From Nephromyces sp. MM_2019 (lineage: Eukaryota > Apicomplexa > Aconoidasida > Nephromycida): a DNA stretch of 27,622 bases. Both the position numbers and the translations under genes were made by a program. Positions 7,893 through 16,912 of this stretch are shown piece by piece (positions within the stretch are counted from its first letter, which is position 1; every line of letters begins with the position of its first letter). The notes beneath the pieces were generated by a model that was not told the DNA's origin, ran no database searches, and was given only the letters and a program-made list of their open reading frames with translations. Where the stretch lies: the NCBI GenBank assembly GCA_015657535.1, contig JADHZB010001972.1, forward strand, positions 7,272 through 34,893, read 5' to 3'.

Positions 7893-8312
7893 ATGTCTAA
7901 AAAATTATTAATTATAATAAAATTAAATTTATTAGCTGGAAATGCTATACCTAATTCTTCTTTAAGTTCTATATTAGGACAATATGGTATTAATTCACTT
8001 TTATTTTGTAAAGAATATAATAAATTAACAATTAAAAATTCTGGTTTTATTTTACCTATTAAATTAAATATTTATTCTGATAAAAGTTATTCTTTTACTT
8101 TAAAAACACCTACAATTTCAAATTTAATTTTAAAGATTTTAAAATTAAAAAAAGGATCTACTTATCCTAATAAACAATTTAAAGGAATTTTAAAAACAAA
8201 AGATATAAAAAAAATAATTAATATTAAAATAAAAGATTTATTTTTATTATCTAGAGAACAAATAAAAAAAATTATTTATGGAACAGCTCAATCATTAGGA
8301 GTTTTATATTAA
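7893..8312 (+). CDS. rpl11: Ribosomal protein L11 (large subunit)
   Basis: L11 binds the GTPase-associated region of 23S rRNA and is part of the thiostrepton site. The 139-residue product is full length. It starts IIKLNLLAGNAIPNSSLSSI then LGQYGINSLLFCKEYN (compare VKLQIPAGKAxPAPPVGPALGQxGxNIMxFCKxFN), has FTLKTPTISNLILK (compare FxxKTPPAxxLLxKA) and ends IKKIIYGTAQSLGVLY (compare xxGTARSMGI). The conserved prolines that contact thiostrepton (PAPPVGP) are largely replaced (AIPNSSLSSI). No UGA occurs. It is expressed with clpC, 37 bases downstream. Confidence 0.95.
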   Translation: MSKKLLIIIKLNLLAGNAIPNSSLSSILGQYGINSLLFCKEYNKLTIKNSGFILPIKLNIYSDKSYSFTLKTPTISNLILKILKLKKGSTYPNKQFKGILKTKDIKKIINIKIKDLFLLSREQIKKIIYGTAQSLGVLY

Positions 8313-8349
8313 AATTTTATTTTTTATAAAAAAATTTAACCTATTATTT

Positions 8350-10578
8350 ATGATTTTATATAATTCTATGAATAAAATAAATTTCTTTTGTACAAAAGAA
8401 ATTTATTTTATTTTATTAAAAGCAGAATATTTAGCTATTAAATATAATAGTTATTATATTGAACCTATTCATATTATATCATCTTTATGTTTAACTAAAA
8501 ATTTATTTTCTTTTTTATTTTTAAATAAAACTTTAAAAATAACAAAAATAATTAATTTTATATTAAATGAAATAAAATTTAAAAATTATCAATTTTCTAA
8601 ATTTAAATTATTTTCAATCAAATCTTTAAATTTATTAAGTAAAATTATAAATAAACAGAGATTTTTTAATTCGATAGATTTAATATGTTATTTAATTAAA
8701 GAAGATAATTTATTAGTTAATAAATTAATTTCTAAGTTACACTTAGAAAAAATTTTTATTTTAAAAAATTTAAATAATTATATTAAAAATTTAAATTTAC
8801 AGCAATTAAATATATTTAATAATTATACTAATTTAAATTTATTTGATAATATATCTAATTTAATAAATAGAGATGATGAAATTAATAATATTATTAAAAT
8901 ATTAATAAAACGATTTAAATCTAATCCTTTATTAATAGGGGAAATTGGTACAGGTCGTCGTTCTTTAATAAAATTACTTTTTAAAAAATTAAAATTTAAT
9001 AAAATATCAAAAATACTAAAATTTAAAGAAATAAGAATTTTAGATATATTTAATTTATTAATAAATATAAATAAAACTGATTTGGATTATCAATTTGATT
9101 TATTAATTAAATCATTAAAAAATTATAATAATTTAATTTTAATATGTTTTGATATTGAATTATTTTTTAAACAAAATGATAATTCTAATTATACTAATTT
9201 TTTAAAAAAAATACTTGAATTAAAATCTATTCAAATAATTGGAATTACAACCCCAAAAAATTATAATCAAATTTTAAAAACTAATTATATTATTAATAAT
9301 TTTTTTGAAACTCTTTTTATACCTGAACCTAATGAAATTCAAACCTTTGAAATTTTAAAACAATGATCAAAAGAATTAATTCAATATCATAATATTAACT
9401 TATTACCTAAAAATTTAAAAGAATCTATTATTTTAAGTAAAAAATATTTAAAATTTAAAGTTTTTCCTTTAAAAGCTTTAGAAATCTTAGATAGAGCTTG
9501 TATAAAAGGAATTGAAAAAAATAATCAATTAAAAACAATTAATACATTAGAAATTAAGGAAGCTATATCAGAAGTATCAGGAATACCTAAATCTATTTTA
9601 ATACAAAATGAGAATATTAATAAAAAGTTAAACTTATTAGAAACTGAATTAAAAAAAAATATTTATGGACAAGATCAAGCATTAATAAATATTAATACAG
9701 CTCTTAAAAGAACATATACAGGATTAAAACAATTAAATCGTCCTATAGGGAGTTGGATTTTTTGTGGGCCTAGTGGTACTGGAAAAACTGAATTAGCTAA
9801 AATTATTTCTAAATTATTATTTGGATCTATAAAAGAACTTATAAAATTTGATATGAGTGAATTTATGGAAAAACATTCTATTTCCAGATTAATAGGATCA
9901 CCTCCTGGTTATATTGGATATGGAGAAGGAGGACAATTAACAGAAGCTATTAATAAAAAACCTTATAGTGTTATTTTATTTGATGAAATTGAAAAAGCTC
10001 ATGAAGATATTAATAATTTAATGTTACAAATTTTAGATGATGGAATTTTAACTGATTCTACTGGAAAACAAATAGATTTTTCTAATACTATAATTATATT
10101 TACAAGTAATTTAGGATGTCCTAAAAATCCAAATGAATTTAAATTTTTTGAAGAAGGTAAAATCTTAACTAAAAATAGTTTTAATTCTTTAAATTTAAAA
10201 ATTAAAAAAGCAATTAATAAACATTTTAAACCTGAATTTTTAAATCGTATAGATGAAATAGTAATTTTTAATCCTTTATCTATAGAAATTTTAGTTTTTA
10301 TAACTGAAAAATTTATTAATAATTTACAAAACCAATTAATTTTAAATAAATCTTCTATTTTAATTTCTGTAGATTCAAATGTTAAACATTTTTTAGCTAT
10401 ATGATCTTATCATCCTTTTTATGGAGCTAGACCTTTAAAAAAATTAATAGAAAAATTAATTGAAAAACCTTTAAGTGAATTATTATTAAATTTAAATTTA
10501 ACTAAAGATTCTTATTTATTATCTTTTATTTTTGATAAAAATTCAAAAGAACTTACATATTCTATAAAAAAAATTTAA
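8350..10578 (+). CDS. clpC: ClpC-type AAA+ chaperone (Clp/Hsp100)
   Basis: A 742-residue class I Clp ATPase that unfolds substrates for ClpP or helps move imported proteins in the plastid. Residues 15-150 resemble the Clp N domain. D1 begins near LINRDDEINNI, but its Walker A is GEIGTGRRSL (197-206), with the catalytic Lys and Thr replaced by Arg, and its Walker B Glu is Ile (FDIELFF, about 267-273). D2 is intact: GPSGTGKTE (473-481), FDMSEFMEKHSISRLIGSPP then GYIGYGEGGQLTEAI, LFDEIEKAH (543-551) and the arginine-finger region FYGARPLKK. UGA is read at codons 339 and 685. It ends near trnG and looks co-transcribed with rpl11. Confidence 0.96.
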
Positions 10579-10588
10579 TATTATTTAA

Positions 10589-10660
10589 GCAAATATAGTT
10601 TTAATAGGTAAAACATTAATCTTCCAAATTAAAAAAGCGAGTTCAAATCTCGTTATTTGC
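10589..10660 (+). tRNA. trnG: tRNA-Gly (UCC)
   Basis: A cloverleaf with acceptor GCAAATA/TATTTGC, anticodon stem TTAAT/ATTAA around loop CTTCCAA (anticodon TCC), and T arm GCGAG-TTCAAAT-CTCGT with an uneven outer pair. It starts 10 bases after the clpC stop. Confidence 0.92.
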
Positions 10661-10695
10661 TTTTAATTAATTATTAAAATTTTTATATATAAAAA

Positions 10696-10917
10696 ATGAA
10701 AAAAATTTCAATAAGAAAAAATAAATATTCATTAAAAAATAAATTTATTAAAAATAAAAATCTTTTATTTAATAATTTAATTTTTTATAATAATAATTTT
10801 AACATATTCATTATTAATTATAAATATTTAATTAAATTAGTAAAATTAAATTATTCTATTAATAAAAATTTAAATAGATTTATTATCAAATCTATTAAAA
10901 ATTCAATTAATTTTTAG
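10696..10917 (+). CDS. Unidentified 73-residue basic ORF
   Basis: A Lys/Asn-rich product (starts MKKISIRKNKYSLKNKFIKN, ends NRFIIKSIKNSINF) bounded by ATG and TAG, without UGA. High basicity and position among ribosomal-protein and tRNA genes suggest a very divergent small ribosomal protein, but no family motif can be recognised; S20, L33, S14, L29 and S16 patterns were considered and do not fit. Its TAG overlaps the first base of trnS, so tRNA processing would release the mRNA 3' end exactly at the stop. Confidence 0.45.
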   Translation: MKKISIRKNKYSLKNKFIKNKNLLFNNLIFYNNNFNIFIINYKYLIKLVKLNYSINKNLNRFIIKSIKNSINF

Positions 10918-11004
10918 GAGAAATGACAGAGTAGGTTTATTGTATCTGATTTGAAATCAGAAAAACTTTTTAAAAGTTTCGTGGGTTCAAATCCCATTTT
11001 CTCT
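10917..11004 (+). tRNA. trnS: tRNA-Ser (UGA)
   Basis: An 88-base class II tRNA. Acceptor GGAGAAA/TTTCTCT (G1-U72), anticodon stem TCTGA/TCAGA around loop TTTGAAA (anticodon TGA, reading UCN), an extra arm built on AAACTTT/AAAGTTT, and T arm GTGGG-TTCAAAT-CCCAT. Its first base is the last base of the upstream ORF's TAG. Confidence 0.93.
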
Positions 11005-11047
11005 TTTTCTATATAAATTAAATCATCTAAATTTTATTGAAATTAAA

Positions 11048-11347
11048 ATGATTATAATAAAAAAAAAACAAAAATTTTTAAAAGCAGGGTTTTTATCATA
11101 TAAACATAGAAAAAATAAAATTAAATTAAGAAAAAAAAATAATTTAAATAATCTTAATAAACTTTTAAAGTGAAAAATTCATTATAAATATTCATATTGG
11201 AAAAAAAATTTATTTAATTTATCTATAAATTTAAATTTAATATATCAATATTATATTTTATTAAATATAACATTTTTTGAATGTTTAATATTTAAAAGAG
11301 ATCTAAAATTTAATTCTATTTTAATAAATATTCTAAAAATAATTTAA
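11048..11347 (+). CDS. rpl20: Probable ribosomal protein L20 (large subunit)
   Basis: A 99-residue basic product with one UGA (codon 42, 11171). It has a Lys/Arg-rich N terminus (KKKQKFLKAGFLSYKHRKNK, compare the L20 start RGxxARKRRKKxLKxAKGFxG), a central YKYSYWKKNLFNLSI (compare YAYRDRRxKKRxFRxLWI) and a C-terminal LLNITFFECLIFKRDLKFNS (compare IxLNRKxLAxLAxxDxxxFxxLV). The order of the three segments and total length fit L20, an early 50S assembly protein. Each match is weak, so this is a probable call. It converges on rps2 with a 15-base 3' overlap. Confidence 0.6.
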
Positions 11348-12040
11348 TTTTAAATATTTTAATTTTCCATGTATTAAAGATGTTACTATTATTTCTAAAA
11401 TATATTTAATACATAAATAATTTTTATTATTACCTGGAATAGGTATATGAATAATTTCAGGAATACTATTTGTATCTACTATACTAATTATTATTTTTTT
11501 AGAATTTATTGCTTCTTTTAAAGCTATTAATTCTCAATTAAGATTTATAATAAATAAAGTATTTGGAATAAAATTAATAAATTTTAAATTTTTAAATTTA
11601 AAATTAAGTTTATTAAAAATTTTTAATAAATTATTAAACTTTTTTAATTTTAATAATTTATAGAATTTTAAAAATTTAATAATTTTTTCAAACCAATATA
11701 ATAATAATATATTATTTTTAATAATATTCCAATTAGTAATTAATCCTGCAATCCAAGAATAATTTATATAATATTGATTTGATATTATAGCTGATTTTTT
11801 TATTAAATTTTGAGATAAAAATTTAGAATCTATAAATAAAATTTTATTATCATATAAACTTAATTGATATAAAAAAATATAACAATTAATTAAATATTTT
11901 GCTGTTTGAATTAAATCAATAATTAAATTATGATTTATAATTTTATAAATAAATTTATAATTTCTAGGATCCCAATTTTCTAATTTAGATCCTATATAAA
12001 TTTTATTTTTAATTAAAGTTTTTAATGTAAATAAAATCAT
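11333..12040 (-). CDS. rps2: Ribosomal protein S2 (small subunit)
   Basis: S2 completes 30S assembly near S1/mRNA exit. The 235-residue frame starts MILFTLKTLIKNKIYIGSKL then ENWDPRNYKFIY (compare LLEAGVHFGHxTxxWNPKMxxYIF), and has IDLIQTAKYLINC, ILFIDSKFLSQNLIKKSAII, YINYSWIAGLITNW (compare WLGGxLTNxxTI) and, after UGA at codon 169 (11536), ELIALKEAINSKKIIIISIV then DTNSIPEIIHIPIPGNN (compare xIAIxEAxxLxIPVxAIVDTNxxPxxIDYxIPGNDD). Truncation at the UGA would remove this conserved last third. It ends in TAG within the rpl20 3' end and is the last gene of the rpo block, 11 bases after rpoC2B. Confidence 0.95.
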
Positions 12041-12051
12041 GTAAAAAAAAT

Positions 12052-13491
12052 TTATTTTTTATTAAAATATCTATACCAACCAGAACCTGATGGTATTAAA
12101 TCAGATATAATTAATTTAGTTTTTATATTTGTTAACCAATCTATTTTATTTTCTAAAGAAGATTTAATTAACATTTTAATTGTTTCTTGAAAACTTATAG
12201 AAGTAAAAAAACCTGAATAAGCTAAAATAGAACGAGATATTCCTAATATAATAGGTTTATATAAACTACTTTTATATTTATGAAAATTATTAGCTAAATT
12301 AATAAAATGAACTAAATTAAAAGGTAAAATTTCAAATAAATTAAAAGTTGTATTTCCATTATTAATAATTTTTACAAATGAAGTCATTTTTTTTACTATT
12401 AATTCAAAATGAATTAAAGGTAATTTAATATTATTATTTAAATATTGTTTAATTAAAGATTCTATAATAATATTTTGTATAAAATTAAATGTACTTTTAG
12501 AAGCTAAATATTGATTATTTTTAATATATAAATTATTATATTTAATATTTAAAATTAATTGAGGATTATAATTTCCTAGACTTAATATAGAACCTATTTC
12601 ATAAATAGAACTTATTTGACTTAAAGTTAATATCGATTTATTAGATAAATTAATTAATCAGTTTAATAAGTTTTGTTCATTATATATTATAAATTTATTT
12701 AAAAATATAAAATTATTATAAATTAAATTTGTTGTTTTAAAAATTAAATTTCCTTTTTCCATAATTAAATAATTATATTTTTTTCATTTATTTTCAAAAA
12801 TTGTATCTATTATTTGTAAACCATAAGTTATATCTTCAGCTTTTTTAGAAACTTTATAATTAGAAAATATATTATGTAAAGAAGTATTTAATTTACTTAT
12901 AAAAAAATTGAATATATTATTTTTAATTAAATATAATTTTAATTGATTAATAATTTCTTTAGTTAAAGGTGAATTATTAGTATTTATATAATTTATTATA
13001 TTAATTTTTTTATTAAAAATATATTTATGTAAAACTTGAATTAAATTTGTTTTTTTTATTGTATAAGGAAGTTTTAAATTATCAAAAAAATTAAATTTAA
13101 TTTTTTTAAAATTTTTAAATGAAAAAATTTTAAAATTTTTTCATTCAGTTATAATATATTTATTTTTTTTTATTTTGAATAATTTAAATTTATTCTTTTT
13201 GTAAATTATTTCATGGTAATCAAAAATTTTATTTTTATAACATATATAATTATTATTTTTAAGTAATAATTTTTTAAAAAATTTATAATTTTTTAAAAAA
13301 TTATTACTTTTAAATATATATTCAGAATTAAATAATAATTTAAAATTTATTTTTAATTTTAATATATATTTATAAATATAAAAATTTTTTAATAATATAA
13401 AAAAAATAAAATTATAATAAGATTTTAATTTTAAAAATTTAATTTTATGATTTAAATTTTTATGATTTAATTGATAAACTAAATATAGCAT
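12052..13491 (-). CDS. rpoC2B: RNA polymerase beta'' subunit, C-terminal part
   Basis: The second half of the plastid beta'' subunit (C-terminal half of bacterial beta'), 479 residues. Recognisable near the end are AEDITYGLQIIDTIFE (compare GEDITQGLPRVEELFEAR), LIHFELIVKKMTSFVKI (compare KHIExIVRQMxSKVxI), ILGISRSILAYSGFFTSISF then QETIKMLIKSSLENKIDWL (compare LLGITKASLxTxSFISAASFQETTxVLxxAAIxGKxDxL), and LIPSGSG (compare LIPAGTG). UGA occurs at codons 117, 236 and 278. An in-frame UAA lies just upstream of the ATG (13498-13500), so this is a separate reading frame from rpoC2A. The N-terminal third is unconserved. Confidence 0.93.
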
Positions 13492-13528
13492 TATTTGTTA
13501 TTTAATAAGATAATGTTAATTAAAATTA

Positions 13529-15142
13529 TTATCTAATTTTATATTTATAAATAAAATAATTATTAGTTAGTTTTATTTGTAAAAAAGAAATTTTAGATAT
13601 AAAATTATTATAAATTTGTAAAAATTTATAATAATTATTTAAATTATTTAATATTAAATTTTGTTTATTATATATATTATAACTATATAATTCATTAATA
13701 TAATACATATTAGTATTAATACTTTTTAAAATCCAATTTTTTGATGTATTTTTAAATAACAAATAAATTAATTTATTTGTTAAAATTTGAGAAATATTTT
13801 TATTTATTAAATAATTTTTTAAAGAAGTTTTAAACTCAAAACGAGTTGATTTAAATTTTATAAATAATAAAATTTGATATGATTTATAAATTAAATTTAA
13901 AAATTTATTATTATAAAAATTAAGTTTTAATTTTATTTTTTTTATATAATTATATAAATTTTTAAATTCAAAAAAATTATTAAATTTATTTTTTTTTAAA
14001 TAAGAACTATATTTTAATAATCCAAAAGTAGAAAAATTTAATAAACTAAAATTTATTTTTTTTATTTTATATAGATTATTTTTAATTATATAATTCTTAT
14101 ATAATAAAAAATTATAATTTAAATTCATATTTTTTTTTAAATTTAAAAAAACACCACCAGTATGAAATGTTCTTAAAGTTAATTGAGTCCCTCTTTCTCC
14201 TATAGATTGTCCTGATATAATACCTATTGAATTTCCTAAATTATTATTAATCCCAAAACATTGATTTCAAAAAGTTCTTCCTGAATTACAATTATTAATA
14301 GTTTTTAAAAATAATTTTAATTTAAATTTAAAAATTTTTTTTAATAAATTTTTATTACAAAATCCTTTTGTGATATAAGATTGTTTAAATAAAATAGATT
14401 TAAATAAATAAAAATAAAAATATTTTCCAATAAAATAATTATTATTTAAATAATTTAAACTACCATTTATATTTAAAATTTTATAAATATATGAAAATGA
14501 TTTAGATTGACAATTTTCTTCTTTAATAATCATATCTCTTCCTATTTCTACTAATCTTCTAGTTAAATAACCTGAATCAGCTGTTTTTAAAGCTGTATCT
14601 ATCATTCCTTTACGAGCACCATAACAAGATATAAAAAACTCATAAGTTTTTAAACCTTTACCAAAATTTTGCATAATAGGAATTTCATATAAAAATCCTT
14701 GAGAATTTGATAAATAACCTCTAAAACCAATAATTTGACATATTTGAGACCAATTAGATCTAGCTCCTGTATTAGACATTAAATGTAATGAATTTGAAAT
14801 AGGATTAATTATTTTATAAGTTTCTAATAAATTAAAATATTTTTTAAATAAAATTTGACTTTTAGTACTTTTTTCGAAAATATAAAAATTTGATAAAAAA
14901 GAATTAGACCATAAATAAATTAATCTTAAATTTTCTTTATTTTTTAAAATCGAAGTTAAATAAAAATAACTTTTTGTACTATCTAAATTTAAAGAAAAAG
15001 AATATTTTGATGAATATTCAAAACCTAAAAACATTAACTCTTGAATAAATTTTAAACATGTATCAAAATAAAAATATTTTAAAATATTATTTTCTAATTT
15101 AAGTTGATTAAAACCTGAATTTAAAATAGAAGAAAAGTTCAT
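13529..15142 (-). CDS. rpoC2A: RNA polymerase beta'' subunit, N-terminal part
   Basis: The first half of beta'' (537 residues), holding bridge-helix and trigger-loop elements: [40 protein letters not shown] then [20 protein letters not shown] (compare [30 protein letters not shown]), and [20 protein letters not shown] then FHTGGV. A zinc site is visible: Cys211, Cys285, the UGA codon 292 (14269-14267) and Cys295 in a C-x6-UGA-x2-C-F-G arrangement, matching C-x6-C-x2-CYG of homologues. It ends in UAA (13529-13531). Its ATG lies two bases after the rpoC1 stop. The conserved Pro of QSIGEPGTQ is Arg. Confidence 0.96.
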
Positions 15143-15144
15143 TT

Positions 15145-16878
15145 TTAATTAAAATTTAAGTTTTTATTTAAAAAAATTCTACCGGTATTAATTAAAATAA
15201 AATTTGTTAATTGATAATTTTGATTTTTAGTATATTTAAATTTAATCCAAATTAAATCTTTTAAATTAATTAATTTATTAATATAAGTATAAATAATATC
15301 AAATTCATTAATAAAAAAAATATTAGAATGTAATAATAAATTAAAATTATTTACTAATGTATATATACCTAAAATAATATTTTGAGAAAGTTGAAATATA
15401 TTTTTATTATTTGAAGGTGAAATTAAATTTTTATCAAATAACATTTTAGTTTTAGATTCATATTGACTTATTTTTGAAATAGGTAAAAAAATACCCATTT
15501 GATCACCATCAAAATCTGCATTGAAACTAGAACAAGCTAAAGGAAATAATCTTAATGAATTATTTTCAATTAAATAAGGTTTAAATGCTTGAATATTCAT
15601 TCTATGTAATGTAGGAGCTCTATTTAATAAAATAATTTTTTTTTTTAAAATATTTTTTAAAATTTGCTTAATAATTAGTAATTTATATTCAAGTAAATTA
15701 TTAAATTTAAAAATAGTTTTTAATGTTTTATTTAATTGAAAAATATTTAATAAAATAGGATTCATTAAATTTAATGCTAAATCAAAAGGTAATCCTATTT
15801 TATTAAAAATTAAATCAGAACCAGAAACAATCACAGATCGACCTGAAAAATCAACTCGTTTACCTAATAAATTATGTCTAAATCGTCCAAATTTTCCTTT
15901 TAATATAGTTGATAAAGATAAATTAGGACGAGATTTCAATTTTTCTTTAATTAATAAAGTATTATCTAATAATTCATCTATAGCTTCTTGTAACATTCGT
16001 TTTTCAAAAATTTCAAATAAAATAGGTAATGTATTTCTTAAAGCAATCCAACGATTTAATCTATTATTTCTTATAATTATTTTACGATATAGATTATTAA
16101 TATACGACATAATAAACATATTATTTTCATTTAATTTATAAAAAGGTCTTAAATTGGGAGGTATTATCGGTAATAAATTTAAATAAATCCATTCTAATTT
16201 AATATTACTTATAAAAAATAGATGTAAAATTTTAGCTTTTTTAGTTAATTGTTTTAATTCTAAATTATTTTTTTTATATAATATTAATTCTCTTCATTTA
16301 TTTAATTCAAATAATATATTTAAATTTTTAAGAATTTTTTGAATTAAATAATTAATAAAAATTAAATAAGAATAAGTTATATTTTTATTTTTTAAATTTA
16401 TATTAGTAAATAATTTTTTAAAAGAAAAATTATTTTTTTGAATAAAAAAATCTTTATAATATATAAAACGTTCTATTTGAGTTATCGATATATTTAATAA
16501 AGTAGATAAAATTTTTCCAAAGCCTTTTAAATACCAAATATGTAAAATAGGAGTTTTTAATAAAATATAACCCATTCTATATCTTCTAATACGAGAATCA
16601 TTTAATTCATAACCACATTTATAACAAATCATACCTGGTTTAATTAAATTTAAATAATTTTTATTATATAAATTACAATAACATTTCCAAGAATTTAAAG
16701 GACCAAAAATTTTTTCTCAAAATAAACCATTTTTTTCATAAAAACCTTTTTTAAAATTAATAGTTAAAGGTTCTGTAATTTCACCTTTAATAAAAATTTT
16801 ATTAATTTGTCTAGTAGACCATTTTATAATTTTCTCAGGAGAAATTAAACTAATTTTAAAAATTGGAATAAAATTCAT
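15145..16878 (-). CDS. rpoC1: RNA polymerase beta' subunit
   Basis: The catalytic plastid beta' subunit (577 residues). N-terminal zinc ribbon: Cys66, Cys68, Cys85, Cys88 (WKCYC and ICYKCG). Further on are RIRRYRMGYILLKTPILHIW, LLPIIPPNLRPF, NNLYRKIIIRNNRLNRW, KGKFGRFRHNLLGKRVDFSG then RSVI, LLNRAPTLHRMNIQAF and the metal-binding NADFDGDQMGIF with Asp455, Asp457 and Asp459. Two UGAs are read: codon 54 (16719) in GLF-UGA-EKIFGP, where bacteria and chloroplasts have Cys (GLFCxRIFGP), and codon 195 (16296). It lies 34 bases after rpoB and two bases before rpoC2A. Confidence 0.97.
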
Positions 16879-16912
16879 TTTAAATTATAAATAATTAAAT
16901 TATTATTAAAAT

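Noticed and set aside
13492..13531. A single frameshift joining rpoC2A and rpoC2B
   Set aside because: Both frames meet real UAA stops in the gap (13529-13531 and 13498-13500), so one indel or UGA readthrough would not give a continuous gene with the present sequence.
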